This document shows positions 17,505-27,263 of a DNA stretch of 64,000 nucleotides, one piece after another. How positions within the stretch are numbered: the first letter of the stretch is position 1; each line of letters starts with the position of its first letter. The position numbers were made by a program, and so were the translations under genes. The DNA is taken from the NCBI RefSeq assembly GCF_004320535.1, contig NZ_SIHY01000001.1, positions 1,054,001 to 1,118,000 of the forward strand. Reading direction: 5' to 3'. Below the pieces are notes generated by a model. It saw only the letters and a program-made list of their open reading frames with translations, was not told the origin of the DNA and did not search any database. Source of the DNA: Arthrobacter sp. S41. GTDB taxonomy: Bacteria > Actinomycetota > Actinomycetes > Actinomycetales > Micrococcaceae.

Positions 17505-19208
17505 TTAGCCAGGATATGAAACGTCTTGGGCGAAATCATCTAATTCGTGCCACGAATTACCAACACGGGTGTAGAGCTTTTCTTTGGTTTGTGCGTAGAC
17601 CTCGCGGCCTCCGCCGACTCCGGTGGCAATGCCAATCATTCCCAGCAATAGCTGCAAATGTTCACTTCCACCTTCAAAGGTTATTTGGGCAGCTTCAACG
17701 GCCTCGGAATCTTCCAACTTGGCTACGATGATGGAACTATCCGAGTCCCACAGCGCAGTGTTCACCGGAACCTCTGGATAGATTTTCATTGGAGTGTCGG
17801 TCAGCCCACGCGGAACACCTTCAGCGTCACGAATAATGCCCGCAACGTAGACGGATGTGGAAGATCCTTCACTGGCCACAATCAATGCACGTGCGCCGTC
17901 TCGGGAAATTCGGAAAGAATCGATATTGGCGCCTTCGAGCCAGGCCACGTCAATTGGACGGGCTTCACCCTTAGCTGCGGTGTCTTCTGGGATTGCCATA
18001 ATTGGGGTCTTCGCCCCATTATCGGCAGTCCACGTCCAGCCTGCGACATCCATGGACGGCTGAATCAAATCTTGACCGCTGAGCTCTAGACGAAGCTTGC
18101 CTTGGTCGTTAATCCCCCACAGCTGAGTGCGACGGTCATTGAGGAAGGCGTAGCTATTGCCCACAGGAGACATTGCAGGGTCACGCGGATCGTATGCAGA
18201 AACGTCGGGCAGTCCGCCCACGGGAATGATCGAGCGTCCCTTGACGTAGACCAAGTCCTGATCGGAAACACCGATCAACGTATCTTGAGTGCTCGGGTTG
18301 ATCTGTGCCGGCTCGATCTTGGAATCATCAGACGCCAGGTTCACGTCGTTTTCCTCGCGCAGCATCTTGACCGAATCCACGGATGATAGCCCGGTCAGTG
18401 TCGCTTCAACCTGTTGTTTCATCAACAACAACGTGTTGTCTGTGGTGTCGGTAAACGAATCCGAGTTCAAGTCGATAGTGGCTTCACGGTCGCGCACCGG
18501 AACGGCGGAGCGCACCAGTTGGCTCGCCGAGGAGAAGGCTGACACCACCGCATTTTGCAGATAAGGGGCTGGGCCTTTGAGCAACGCTTCAACCATGGAG
18601 GTGGTGGTTCCTGAGCCCGAGGTGAACCATCGAATGTCCGGGACAAGGTAGGAGTAGCTAGCGTCGTAGAAGTAGAGGGTTTGTGCAGCAAAAATCTTGG
18701 TGAAGGTCGAGGCTTCGAGCATGGTGCCGTTAGGCGCTTTGACGATCCGCCATTGATCATCAATCTTGGCTACTTTAATATCTACCGCACGCGTGGTGTG
18801 GTTTGGGTAGTTAGTCCGAATACCTTGGGCGTCTACTTCCCCGGTGATCTCTAGCTGAATTGTGTATTGATTCGCGTCGGCACCGTTGACCACGTTGAAC
18901 GCTTCGTAGATCAAAGTCTGGGTATCGCCACGCCAGGTGTTGCGCAAGTCAGTGCTCATATATTCGCGGGCCACTGCGTAGTCCTCGGCAACTGAGCGGC
19001 CAGCTTCAACAAAGCCATCAACAATTTCGCGTGCGTCCGCACCCTCGGCTGGGCCTTCGGCCGCGTAGCTATAACTTTCGCCGCTGGAATCTTCCGCGCC
19101 AGCTTCGATTTGCTGGACGCCGGAAGAGCGCGGAATTGCTGCACAACCAGTAAAGGTCATTGCTCCGATGAGCAGCGAAGAAAGAAAGAAGACGGCTTTG
19201 TTTTTCAC
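17505..19208 (-). CDS. lpqB: Lipoprotein LpqB of the MtrAB system
   Basis: 567-residue lipoprotein with signal peptide and lipobox MTFTGCAA (Cys about residue 22). A GerMN domain follows (about 200-300, with [18 protein letters not shown] and ATIDLNS), and then a beta-propeller-like C-terminal domain. LpqB interacts with the sensor MtrB and tunes MtrA signalling, affecting cell division and envelope homeostasis. The GTG start overlaps the mtrB stop by 1 nt (TAGTG), indicating translational coupling. Length and order are typical of actinobacteria. Confidence 0.95.
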   Translation of the reverse strand: MKNKAVFFLSSLLIGAMTFTGCAAIPRSSGVQQIEAGAEDSSGESYSYAAEGPAEGADAREIVDGFVEAGRSVAEDYAVAREYMSTDLRNTWRGDTQTLIYEAFNVVNGADANQYTIQLEITGEVDAQGIRTNYPNHTTRAVDIKVAKIDDQWRIVKAPNGTMLEASTFTKIFAAQTLYFYDASYSYLVPDIRWFTSGSGTTTSMVEALLKGPAPYLQNAVVSAFSSASQLVRSAVPVRDREATIDLNSDSFTDTTDNTLLLMKQQVEATLTGLSSVDSVKMLREENDVNLASDDSKIEPAQINPSTQDTLIGVSDQDLVYVKGRSIIPVGGLPDVSAYDPRDPAMSPVGNSYAFLNDRRTQLWGINDQGKLRLELSGQDLIQPSMDVAGWTWTADNGAKTPIMAIPEDTAAKGEARPIDVAWLEGANIDSFRISRDGARALIVASEGSSTSVYVAGIIRDAEGVPRGLTDTPMKIYPEVPVNTALWDSDSSIIVAKLEDSEAVEAAQITFEGGSEHLQLLLGMIGIATGVGGGREVYAQTKEKLYTRVGNSWHELDDFAQDVSYPG

Positions 19209-21016
19209 TAGTTTCTCTCCTTCTTGGACTCCGGGCCGCTGCTTTGAGGATCGGCCACATCGTCGTGTGCTTGTTCATCTTCGGAAGGAAGAATCAACGG
19301 TGTGTAACCAATCTTGGGCACCTCGCCAGTCAACGGGAAGCTGTCTCCCGTGGTGTTCAGGATGGCTTCAGATACCGCAGGCTCCAGTGGCAGCGGTGAC
19401 GAATCAATCTCGTGATCTTCAGACTTGGGAAGCGTCAGGCGGAAGACCGAACCCACGTCGGGCTTGCCCCAAGCTTCCAAGCGGCCCTCGTGCAGTCGAG
19501 TATCTTCCATAGAAATCGATAGTCCCAACCCGGAGCCACCGGTGGTGCGGGCACGGGCGGGGTCGGCCCTCCAGAACCGGTCGAATACGTGGAGGCTGGC
19601 TTCTGGAGTCATGCCAATTCCATAGTCACGCACGGTCAAGGCTACTGCAGAATGATTTTCAGCAATGGTGATGTCAATTGGATTGCTTTCACCGTGTTCT
19701 ACAGCGTTGAGCACCAGGTTACGAATAATACGTTCTACACGGCGTGGATCAACTTCAGCTACGCAGCCTTCGGCCGGTGCGCTGAGTCGGATGATCGAAC
19801 CGTATTCGTCGGCCACCGGCGTCGCAGTATCAACAACTTTGCGTGCAATGGCGTTCAGGTCCGTTGATTCTCGGTCAAGGACCGCCACACCAGCATCAAA
19901 GCGTGAGACTTCAAGCAGATCATTAAGCAGGTGCTGGAAGCGCTCAATTTGGTTGTACATCAGCTCAGCAGAGCGTGAAGTTAGTGGATCAAAATCTTCG
20001 CGGGCATCGTGAATAACTTCGGCGGCCATGCGCACCGTGGTCAGTGGTGTTCGCAATTCGTGGGACACGTCAGAAACGAAGCGCTGCTGCATGGCAGAGA
20101 GATTATTCAGCTGGGTAATCTGCTCCTGCAAAGACTGGGCCATATGGTTGAAGGCTGTGCCCAGTCGGGCAACCTCGTCCTTGCCTGCCACCTTCATTCG
20201 TCGGTCCAGGTCGCCTGAGGCAATGCGCTCAGAAACGTAGGCGGCATCAGCCACAGGTCGAACGACGGTGCGCGCCACCGACCATGCAACAAAGCCAACT
20301 ACTACCAGCAAAATAAGACCGGTGAAAGACAGTGCACGGTTAATGAATTCCAGGGTGTCCTGCACGCTGGAGAGGTCATAGACCAAGTACAGCCCGTACT
20401 CACGACCTGGCGGAATCAAGACCTTTGTACCGACAACCAACCCGGGCTGTGCTTGGTCAGCGCTGCCAAGTTCGACAGAACGCCAGTAGATGCCCTGTTC
20501 ACCGGCCACACGTTCGGCCAAATCTTGCGGGATGACGCGGGTGGTCAATGACCCTGATGCCATGGGACCGACGTAGAGGCTTTGATCTCCTGCAATGGGC
20601 ATGAGCACAAAGTCGCGCACTACGGTGGCCCCGTCACCTTCGAGGGAGGCCAAGGTGGAATTCACCAAGGCCTGAGTCGAGGCGCGGTCAGTGGTTGACG
20701 CAGATTCAAGGATGGAACGGGCTTGAGTCAGGCCGCGCTCAGATTCCTTAGAGATCTGGTTAACTCGCTCATCGTAAAGCGTGGAAGCGATCTGATTAGA
20801 AAGGAACGCGCCAGCAGCAAGCAGAGCAAGAGTCGTAAAGAGCAACGTGGAAATAACGGTGCGGTAGATCAGATGCCGCTGCCAGCGCAGCTTCAATTCT
20901 GTCCAAGGACGCCGAATCCACGAGCGAAGCTTAGCGACGGTAAAGCGTTTCGGCTTAGAGTGGGCAGACACGTCGAGCGGAACCAACTCTTTACCGGTCG
21001 ACGTGTGTGAACTCAA
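19208..21016 (-). CDS. mtrB: Sensor histidine kinase MtrB
   Basis: 602-residue membrane kinase. A basic N-terminus precedes TM1 (about 50-72), an extracytoplasmic sensor region of about 150 residues, TM2 (about 228-250), HAMP ([22 protein letters not shown]) and HisKA with phosphoacceptor [16 protein letters not shown]. The HATPase domain has N-box [13 protein letters not shown]1 [11 protein letters not shown]-box [11 protein letters not shown] and G2 [11 protein letters not shown] 70-residue acidic tail follows. It phosphorylates MtrA. The start is TTG at 21016, overlapping the mtrA stop (TTGA). Firmly identified by domains and by its mtrA and lpqB neighbours. Confidence 0.95.
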   Translation of the reverse strand: MSSHTSTGKELVPLDVSAHSKPKRFTVAKLRSWIRRPWTELKLRWQRHLIYRTVISTLLFTTLALLAAGAFLSNQIASTLYDERVNQISKESERGLTQARSILESASTTDRASTQALVNSTLASLEGDGATVVRDFVLMPIAGDQSLYVGPMASGSLTTRVIPQDLAERVAGEQGIYWRSVELGSADQAQPGLVVGTKVLIPPGREYGLYLVYDLSSVQDTLEFINRALSFTGLILLVVVGFVAWSVARTVVRPVADAAYVSERIASGDLDRRMKVAGKDEVARLGTAFNHMAQSLQEQITQLNNLSAMQQRFVSDVSHELRTPLTTVRMAAEVIHDAREDFDPLTSRSAELMYNQIERFQHLLNDLLEVSRFDAGVAVLDRESTDLNAIARKVVDTATPVADEYGSIIRLSAPAEGCVAEVDPRRVERIIRNLVLNAVEHGESNPIDITIAENHSAVALTVRDYGIGMTPEASLHVFDRFWRADPARARTTGGSGLGLSISMEDTRLHEGRLEAWGKPDVGSVFRLTLPKSEDHEIDSSPLPLEPAVSEAILNTTGDSFPLTGEVPKIGYTPLILPSEDEQAHDDVADPQSSGPESKKERN

Positions 21017-21693
21017 CTTGCCGAACCCGCCTTATATCCCACCCCGCGTACGGTTTGGATGATCTGAGGCTTCTCTGGATCAATCTCGATCTTTGAACGC
21101 AAACGCTGAACGTGAACGTTGACCAAGCGGGTGTCTGCTGCGTGGCGGTAACCCCAAACAGCTTCCAGCAGCTGTTCGCGGCTAAAGACCTGCTTAGGCT
21201 TACGTGCCATGGTGACCAAGAGGTCAAATTCTAGTGGAGTCAATGAAACCGCTTGATTGCCACGGGTCACTTGGTGCCCAGCAACATCAATGGTGACTTC
21301 GCCAACCTGCAGCGTTTCGGCTGCGTGGGTTTCATTAGGTCGCAGGCGAGCACGCACGCGCGCTACCAATTCTGCTGGCTTGAATGGCTTGGGAACGTAG
21401 TCATCCGCGCCCGATTCCAGACCGCGAACTACGTCAGCGGTGTCGGACTTAGCGGTCAGCATGACCACCGGTACGTCGGACTCAGCACGAATCTGCTTGC
21501 AGACCTCAATGCCATCGATGCCCGGGAGCATGAGATCAAGCAGGACTAAGTCTGGGTTGAATTCACGGAAGGCCGCTAAGGCGCCTGAACCCTCATAGCA
21601 AAATGCGGCGTCAAAGCCATCATTTTGCAAGACGATACCAATCATTTCCGACAATGCTTCATCATCGTCAACGACTAAAATCCGTGCTTTCAT
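21013..21693 (-). CDS. mtrA: Response regulator MtrA
   Basis: 226-residue OmpR-type regulator. The receiver domain has the acidic pocket DDDE (9-12), phosphoacceptor Asp53 in LVLLDLMLPG, Thr80 and Lys82 (MLTAK). The winged-helix domain (about 128-226) includes LTPLEFDLLVTMARKPKQVFSR and HVQRLRSKIE. MtrA controls cell-wall hydrolase, division and replication genes in actinobacteria. First gene of the mtrA-mtrB-lpqB(-comF) operon. A ribosome site (ATAAAGG) precedes the ATG closely, and a TAGGTT -10-like hexamer is at 21709-21714, but no convincing -35 box is seen. Confidence 0.97.
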   Translation of the reverse strand: MKARILVVDDDEALSEMIGIVLQNDGFDAAFCYEGSGALAAFREFNPDLVLLDLMLPGIDGIEVCKQIRAESDVPVVMLTAKSDTADVVRGLESGADDYVPKPFKPAELVARVRARLRPNETHAAETLQVGEVTIDVAGHQVTRGNQAVSLTPLEFDLLVTMARKPKQVFSREQLLEAVWGYRHAADTRLVNVHVQRLRSKIEIDPEKPQIIQTVRGVGYKAGSAS

Positions 21694-21828
21694 CCTTTAT
21701 CCCCCTGCAACCTAGCTCTGAGGTTTCAACCATCTGTTCAAACCGGGCAGATCAGCATTACCACTCTTTCAAAGATACATGATTTACCGGTAATTTCCGG
21801 CTGTGACCGGCAGGGATAACACAATCGA

Positions 21829-22887
21829 TTACGCGTCGACGCGAGTTTGCTCCAACGCTTGGGCATAGGTCTGGAGCTTCTGAAGAGTGTCCACTGCTTC
21901 AGAGCTGGAGCAAGAACTGAAATCGCCTCTAGGCATCAATGTCAAAGATCCAAGTTGCGCATCCGAGAGTCCCAGCTGGTGCCACGGCCTAAGAATCGAA
22001 TGCACCGCGTCAACTACGCCGGGGGCAGGTAGCTTCGGGGTGAGAACCTGCAGGAAGATCTGCCCGGCGCCCTCAACAAATCCGGCGATGCGCTCCCACT
22101 TTCGGTGGTTTAGTCCGTGCGGGTCCACAATCATCGCGGTGATGCCAGCCTGGTTCAGCAAATCAATACGCTCAATCCACCGCTCGTCGGCGGTTGGCAG
22201 ATTAACAACCGGTTGAACGGAAAGGTTCGAGGATTCGTCCGTGAGCACCTTGAGAAATTCTTGGTAGGCGCTACGAACTTCTGAGCGAGGAATTGAACGC
22301 AGGGTTCGATAACCACTGGAAGTCTTAATCGTTCCGTCAAGCACGTCACCGATAAGGGATTCGTCTAACTGCACGGTGAAGGATCGCAAAGTGGTAGCTC
22401 GGGCGAGCCGCGCTACGTGTTCCCTGACTCCATGGGCGTACGCAGCAATGATGTCACGGCGAGCGCCGTGGTCACTGATCGAGCGTTCCCCATTGCTCAG
22501 GTACACGCTGGCCACTAACGACCACGGGCCAAGCACACTGAGCTTGATCCGCTGTGCAGGTTTTTGCTCCGGGCCAAGGACATCTGCCAGCAAGTTTTCG
22601 TCGCTGCGCAGAATGCTGCGTGCGCGCCGTGCGTCGATGCCGTCGTTAACTCCGACTCGCCACCCATGGGGCTGCAAGTCAAAACCGAGGTCTGCGAGCA
22701 ACGTGGCGCTGCGCCCTACCGCGTCTGCCCCTACCCCGCGGTCTACGAGTTGTGGGAGTACAGCGAGGTTGGGTTCGCCCAGTTCCCCGCGCACTACTTC
22801 ATGTATTTCCAGCGGTTCCGTGCCGGGAAATTGACAGAAGGAGGTGACAAAAACGTCAGTGCGTTGGCCGAGGTGTTCTTCAGGCAT
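21829..22887 (-). CDS. MetE-like (cobalamin-independent methionine synthase fold) protein
   Basis: 352-residue protein of the short actinobacterial methionine-synthase-like group (Rv3015c type). It resembles only the C-terminal TIM barrel of MetE, as in VDRGVGADAVGR, IKLSVLGPWSLVASVYLSNGER, VQLDESLIGDVLDGTIKTSSG and GITAMIVDPHGLNHRKWERI. MetE holds its catalytic zinc with an HxC motif in the barrel; at the matching point this protein reads SVQPVVNLPTADE, with no Cys or His, so methionine synthesis is doubtful. It overlaps the chorismate mutase stop by 8 nt and is coupled to it. In mycobacteria relatives sit beside ligA; here the next gene is mtrA. Family call good, function unknown. Confidence 0.72.
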   Translation of the reverse strand: MPEEHLGQRTDVFVTSFCQFPGTEPLEIHEVVRGELGEPNLAVLPQLVDRGVGADAVGRSATLLADLGFDLQPHGWRVGVNDGIDARRARSILRSDENLLADVLGPEQKPAQRIKLSVLGPWSLVASVYLSNGERSISDHGARRDIIAAYAHGVREHVARLARATTLRSFTVQLDESLIGDVLDGTIKTSSGYRTLRSIPRSEVRSAYQEFLKVLTDESSNLSVQPVVNLPTADERWIERIDLLNQAGITAMIVDPHGLNHRKWERIAGFVEGAGQIFLQVLTPKLPAPGVVDAVHSILRPWHQLGLSDAQLGSLTLMPRGDFSSCSSSEAVDTLQKLQTYAQALEQTRVDA

Positions 22888-23251
22888 CGTTATGTGAGTC
22901 AGAAATATTCTGGTGATGGCGGATGACTTCAGAGATCACAAAATTCAGCAATTTCTCTGCGAATTCTGGATCGAGATGCGCTTCAATGGCTAGGGCGCGT
23001 AGGCGTTCGATTTGCGCCTTTTCACGATTTGGATCGCTTGGTGGCAGCTTGTGCTCAGCTTTGAGGTGTCCAACGCGCTGGGTTGCTTTGAATCGTTCGG
23101 CCAGCAGGTAAACCAACTGTGCGTCGAAGTTATCGATGCTGCCCCGGATGGCGTACAACTCGTCGAGGACTTCATTCTTTACCTCGCCGTGCAACGAGCT
23201 GGCGTGCGGGTCGAATGACTCGTGTTGTGCAGGGTTTTTCGGCTCGTTCAT
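22880..23251 (-). CDS. AroQ-type chorismate mutase
   Basis: 123-residue all-helical chorismate mutase converting chorismate to prephenate for Phe/Tyr synthesis. A polar 27-residue N-terminus precedes the core VLDELYAIRGSIDNFDAQLV. Residues matching the E. coli AroQ active site are present: Arg in AIRGSID, Arg in ATQRVGHLK, Lys in HLKAEHK, Arg-Glu in PNREKAQ and Gln in RHHQN. A stand-alone enzyme of this type is normal in actinobacteria. The ATG at 23251 follows TAAACT by 7 nt, indicating a leaderless transcript. Forms an overlapping pair with the MetE-like gene. Confidence 0.88.
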   Translation of the reverse strand: MNEPKNPAQHESFDPHASSLHGEVKNEVLDELYAIRGSIDNFDAQLVYLLAERFKATQRVGHLKAEHKLPPSDPNREKAQIERLRALAIEAHLDPEFAEKLLNFVISEVIRHHQNISDSHNDA

Positions 23252-23258
23252 GGTCTCA

Positions 23259-23264
23259 AGTTTA
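23259..23264 (-). promoter_or_regulatory. -10 box for leaderless chorismate mutase mRNA
   Basis: TAAACT (TANNNT pattern) is placed 7 nt before the ATG at 23251, and no Shine-Dalgarno is present. The same hexamer precedes trmL at 36527. Confidence 0.5.
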
Positions 23265-23296
23265 CGGGTTCACCTCTCAAAACCACCACAAAGTGA

Positions 23297-23334
23297 CATG
23301 CCCCAGCTGCGGCGGGTCGCGCAACTGGGGCATG
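23297..23334 (-). terminator. Terminator of the oligopeptide ABC operon
   Basis: 15-nt arms (23297-23311 and 23320-23334) with one mismatch and an 8-nt loop, 16 nt past the stop of the ATPase gene. On the minus strand it is followed by T-rich sequence ending in TTTT. Confidence 0.75.
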
Positions 23335-23349
23335 GGCAAAACTGCCGGG

Positions 23350-25047
23350 CTACTTGGAGGCTTGGTTTAGTTCCTCAATCAGCGCTCGGCGTTGGGCCTG
23401 TTCACGTGGGTCTGGCACAGGAAGTGAAGCAATCAACCGCTGTGTGTATGCGTGCTGAGGTTGCGCCAAGACCTTGGAGCCAAGACCTTCCTCAATCAAG
23501 CTACCGCGGTAAAGTACGCCCACCCAGGTAGCCAGCTGATCTACCACTGCCAAGTCATGCGACACAAACAGCGCAGCAAAGCCGAGCTCCGATTGCAGTT
23601 CCCTAAAGAGTTCAAGAACCTTGGCCTGCACTGACACGTCCAACGCGCTGGTTGGCTCATCAGCAATCAGAAGCTTTGGATCCAAGGCCAAGGCGCGAGC
23701 CAAGGAGGCACGCTGACGCTGACCTCCAGAAAGCTCATGCGGGTAGCGCTGGGCAAAACCTGCGGGAAGCTGTACCGCTTCAAGCAGTTCGTTGACCTTG
23801 CTCCTACTTTGGGAAGGATTCAGCTCGCGGTGCACAGCCAGCGGCTCGGCTACACATTCTCCGATGGTCAGATGCGGATTGAAGCTGGCGGCAGGATCCT
23901 GGAAGACAAACCCGATCTGCTCGCGCAAGGGTTTGAAGCTACGTTCCTTGAACGATGCCATCTCATAGCCCAGCACCTTCAGGGAACCCGAGCTGATTCG
24001 ATTCAGACCTGCAATGCTCCGACCGATGGTGGTTTTGCCAGATCCGGATTCACCCACAAGTCCATAAACCTCGCCTGCGTGAATTTTCAGGTCAACATCT
24101 TTGACCGCGGTGAAACCTGGTGAGCCAAAGCGACCCGGGAAATGCACCCCTAGCCCTTGAGCTTCAACAATGACTGGCGCGTCCTGGTGCGGACGCTGGG
24201 TCAGCGCAGCCGAAGCGCTGTCTCTGCCTAGGTGAGGCACAGCAGCCAACAGTGCTTTGGTGTAGTCCTCTTGTGGGCGTTCAAACAGCTCCAGGGCCGG
24301 AGCTTGTTCGACAATCTTTCCCTGGTTCATCACCACAACTCGGTCAGCGATGTCAGCTACCACGCCCATATTATGCGTGATGATGACAATGGCGGTACCC
24401 AGTTCTTCGCGCAAGTCTCGCAATAAGGAGAGAATCTCGGCCTGTACCGTAACGTCCAACGCTGTGGTTGGCTCATCGGCGACAATCAGTTTTGGCTTTA
24501 GCGCCAGTGCCGCTGCAATGACCACACGTTGTTTTTGACCACCGGAGAATTGGTGCGGGTAGTAATTCACGCGCTGCTCTGGATCTGGAATACCCACCTG
24601 AGCCATCGCTTCAATCGCGCGCGCCTTGGCTTCCTTCTTGGAAATCTTGTTGTGGGTACGAATCCCCTCCATGATCTGCCAACCCACGGTGTACACCGGG
24701 TTCAGTGCCGTGGAAGGTTCCTGGAAGACCATCGCGACGTCGCGTCCGCGCACTGCACGTAGCTCATGCCCACCAAGGGTGAGCATGTTCTTTCCGTTCA
24801 GGTACACCGCGCCGCGGGCTGCACCGTTTTCGGCCATGATTCCCAGCGCGGTGCGAGCGGTCACGGACTTGCCTGAACCGGACTCGCCCACAATAGCCAG
24901 AATCTCCCCTGCCTTGACGTGCAGGTCCACGCCGCGCACGGCTGGAACTGCTCCTGCGTCGGTGACAAAGTCAATGTTCAGGCCCTGAATGCTCAGTACG
25001 TTCTCGGCGTCATTACTCGACGGCGAAGCTGCAGAACTGTGTTTCAC
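23350..25047 (-). CDS. Fused dipeptide/oligopeptide ABC transporter ATPase (DppD-DppF type)
   Basis: 565-residue protein containing two complete ABC ATPase domains in one chain. The first (about 15-275) has Walker A GESGSGKS, signature QFSGGQKQR and Walker B LIVADEPT. The second (about 300-560) has GESGSGKT, ELSGGQRQRASLARALA and LLIADEPTSALD. The C-terminal VLAQPQHAYTQRLIASLPVPDP stretch is typical of the OppF/DppF family. It powers uptake through the two permeases encoded just upstream; its start overlaps the dppC-like stop by 4 nt. Such fusions are common in actinobacteria. The substrate is predicted as peptides but could be another family-5 ligand. Confidence 0.93.
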   Translation of the reverse strand: MKHSSAASPSSNDAENVLSIQGLNIDFVTDAGAVPAVRGVDLHVKAGEILAIVGESGSGKSVTARTALGIMAENGAARGAVYLNGKNMLTLGGHELRAVRGRDVAMVFQEPSTALNPVYTVGWQIMEGIRTHNKISKKEAKARAIEAMAQVGIPDPEQRVNYYPHQFSGGQKQRVVIAAALALKPKLIVADEPTTALDVTVQAEILSLLRDLREELGTAIVIITHNMGVVADIADRVVVMNQGKIVEQAPALELFERPQEDYTKALLAAVPHLGRDSASAALTQRPHQDAPVIVEAQGLGVHFPGRFGSPGFTAVKDVDLKIHAGEVYGLVGESGSGKTTIGRSIAGLNRISSGSLKVLGYEMASFKERSFKPLREQIGFVFQDPAASFNPHLTIGECVAEPLAVHRELNPSQSRSKVNELLEAVQLPAGFAQRYPHELSGGQRQRASLARALALDPKLLIADEPTSALDVSVQAKVLELFRELQSELGFAALFVSHDLAVVDQLATWVGVLYRGSLIEEGLGSKVLAQPQHAYTQRLIASLPVPDPREQAQRRALIEELNQASK

Positions 25048-26030
25048 TTGCTTGCTCCTGCCTGTGCGGACTGGGTAATTCGCTTTGCCTTTTTACGGCT
25101 GAAGCGCCGCAAACGCGGATCGTTGAGATCATTCATGGATTCGCCAACCAAGGTCAGGCCCATCACGGTGAGCACGATGGCCAGTCCTGGGAACATTCCA
25201 GTCCACCAAATACCACTGGTCGCATCGGACATCGCGCGGTTCAGGTCATAGCCCCACTCGGAGGCGGCGGTCGGTTCGATACCAAAGCCCAAGAAGCCCA
25301 ACCCGGCGAGGGTCAGCAGTGCTTCGGTAGCGTTCAGAGTGAAGATCAATGGCAGGGTACGGGTGGCGTTACGCAGTAGGTGGGTAAACATCACCCGCCA
25401 TGGGCTTGCGCCAATAACCTGTGCGGATTCCACAAATGGTTCTGCCTTCAGACGCATCACTTCGGCTCGGACCACACGGAAGTACTGAGGAATGAATACG
25501 ACAGTAATGGATATTGCTGCTGCCATAATGCCGCCAAAGAGCGAGGATTGCCCTTGCGAAATCACAATGGACATCACGATGGCCAGCAGCAGTGAGGGGA
25601 ACGCGTAGATAGCGTCTGCAAGGACCACCATGATGCGATCAAACCAGCCACCGAGGTAGCCGGAAATAAGTCCCAGCAGTACGCCGATGAACAAAGACAT
25701 GACTACTGCGGCCAGGATGACCCAGATTGCAGTTTGTGCACCGAACAGGGTGCGTGAGAAGACGTCGTACCCAGTGGAAGTGGTCCCCCAAAGGAACTTT
25801 GCGTCCGGGGCAGCTTGGCGTGGGAAGTCACCAGATGCATCTGAGGACTGGGCAAAGCCAAATGGTGCCAGCAGTGGAGCCAAGAGCGCGCTGAGAATGA
25901 ATACTGCGCACAGTACAAGACCAGCCACGAGCATGCCACGTTGAAGTCCAGAGGACATACGCAGGTGTGAAATGACCGGTAATGATTTGAACCGTGAGCC
26001 GGCGGAGCTAGGCAAAGTTGGTGTAGTCAT
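25044..26030 (-). CDS. ABC transporter permease, DppC type
   Basis: 328-residue inner-membrane permease with an N-terminal OppC-type segment (MLVAGLVLCAVFILSALLAP) and five or so further membrane helices. The BPD_transp_1 domain has the coupling motif EPFVESAQVIGASPWRVMFTHLLRN, which contacts the ATPase. The C-terminus is basic (RRFSRKKAKR). Two nucleotides separate it from the upstream dppB-like stop, and it overlaps the ATPase start, so the three are one translational unit. Confidence 0.93.
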   Translation of the reverse strand: MTTPTLPSSAGSRFKSLPVISHLRMSSGLQRGMLVAGLVLCAVFILSALLAPLLAPFGFAQSSDASGDFPRQAAPDAKFLWGTTSTGYDVFSRTLFGAQTAIWVILAAVVMSLFIGVLLGLISGYLGGWFDRIMVVLADAIYAFPSLLLAIVMSIVISQGQSSLFGGIMAAAISITVVFIPQYFRVVRAEVMRLKAEPFVESAQVIGASPWRVMFTHLLRNATRTLPLIFTLNATEALLTLAGLGFLGFGIEPTAASEWGYDLNRAMSDATSGIWWTGMFPGLAIVLTVMGLTLVGESMNDLNDPRLRRFSRKKAKRITQSAQAGASK

Positions 26031-26032
26031 GT

Positions 26033-27121
26033 TTAGTACCTGACTCTCGGGTCGATCAATGCAGCCACAACGTCAACAATAAAGTTGGTCACGGCAACGA
26101 TTATGGCCAGTAGCACCACGATGCCCTGCACTGCCACGAAGTCACGGGCGGTGAGGTATTCGGCGAGCTTGAAGCCCAGACCGGACCATTCAAAGGTGGT
26201 TTCGGTCAGTACCGCGCCACCGAGGAGCATGGCAATTTGCAGGCCCATCACGGTGATAATCGGAATCAGTGCTGGGCGGTAGGCGTGCTTGGTGGTCAGA
26301 CGGAATTCGCTAACACCGCGGGAACGTCCAGCTTCAACGTACTCGCGTCCCAAGGTTCCGATGGCGTTGGTGCGTACCAGGCGCAAGAACACGCCGCCGG
26401 TGAGCAGTCCCAAGGCCAGGGCAGGAAGCAACGCGTGCATGGCGACGTTCCAGAACGCTTCCATATTTCCGCTGCGCAGGGCATCTAGCCAGTAGATGCC
26501 TGATGGGCTCTGCAATCCGGTGAGGGTTAGTTCGGTTTCCCAGTCGGCGCGTCCGCTAATTGGCAACCAGCCCAGCCAGACGCCAAACACAAGTTTGAGG
26601 ATCAGACCAGCAAAGAACACCGGGGTTGCGTAGCCCAGGATCGCTAGGATGCGCAAGATGGCATCTGGGTAGCGGTCGCGGAATTTAGCCGCAACTAGTC
26701 CCAGTGGGATACCAACAAGCAGGGCTACAATCACTGCGTTGATGGCCAGCTCCAGGGTCGCTGCCCCGTAGGTGGTCAGTACTTCGGTGACGGCGCGGTT
26801 ATCGCTCAACGTACGACCCAAGTCGCCGGTGAAGATCTGCCCGAGGTACTCAAAGTACTGAATCAGCATTGGTCGGTCGTAACCGGCTTCATGGATTCTG
26901 GCGGCCAGCTGGTCTGGGGTCAAGCGTCCACCCATAGCTGCAGTGATCGGATCTCCGGTCACGCGCATGAGGAAAAAGACCACTGTGATGAGGATGAAAA
27001 CAGTGGGAATAATCAGCAAGAATCGGGTGATCAGGTAACGGAGGAATCCGCCGCCCTGGCTCTTGGCTTTAGGTGCTGCTATCGGGCTAACTTCTTGCCC
27101 GGGTGGTGACGTGATAGTCAT
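26033..27121 (-). CDS. ABC transporter permease, DppB type
   Basis: 362-residue permease. The N-terminal TM1 (FLRYLITRFLLIIPTVFILI) is followed by the family's VTGDPITAAMGG region, and the BPD_transp_1 core has the EAA-like coupling motif REYVEAGRSRGVSEFRLTTKH. The ending VDVVAALIDPRVRY is a classic DppB/OppB tail. A 30-residue polar N-terminal extension precedes TM1. It pairs with the downstream DppC-type permease to form the pore. It lies 142 nt after the binding-protein gene with a hairpin between. Confidence 0.93.
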   Translation of the reverse strand: MTITSPPGQEVSPIAAPKAKSQGGGFLRYLITRFLLIIPTVFILITVVFFLMRVTGDPITAAMGGRLTPDQLAARIHEAGYDRPMLIQYFEYLGQIFTGDLGRTLSDNRAVTEVLTTYGAATLELAINAVIVALLVGIPLGLVAAKFRDRYPDAILRILAILGYATPVFFAGLILKLVFGVWLGWLPISGRADWETELTLTGLQSPSGIYWLDALRSGNMEAFWNVAMHALLPALALGLLTGGVFLRLVRTNAIGTLGREYVEAGRSRGVSEFRLTTKHAYRPALIPIITVMGLQIAMLLGGAVLTETTFEWSGLGFKLAEYLTARDFVAVQGIVVLLAIIVAVTNFIVDVVAALIDPRVRY

Positions 27122-27187
27122 CGTCAGTCCTTATGGTTCAGGATGCGTGGCATGAGCCCAGTACTGGGTGTTATCTGGGAACATGCC

Positions 27188-27235
27188 AAGGGGATCTAAC
27201 CTGCGCTGGTACTCACGCACACGTCAGATCCCCTT
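27188..27235 (-). terminator. Intercistronic hairpin after the binding-protein gene
   Basis: 10-bp perfect stem (27188-27197 with 27226-27235) enclosing 28 nt, placed between the solute-binding protein stop and the dppB-like start. No U-run follows on the minus strand. Such hairpins often allow partial termination or protect the upstream message so that the binding protein is made in excess over the membrane parts. Confidence 0.45.
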
Positions 27236-27263
27236 CGATTTGATGTTTTTGAGCAGAGCTAAA

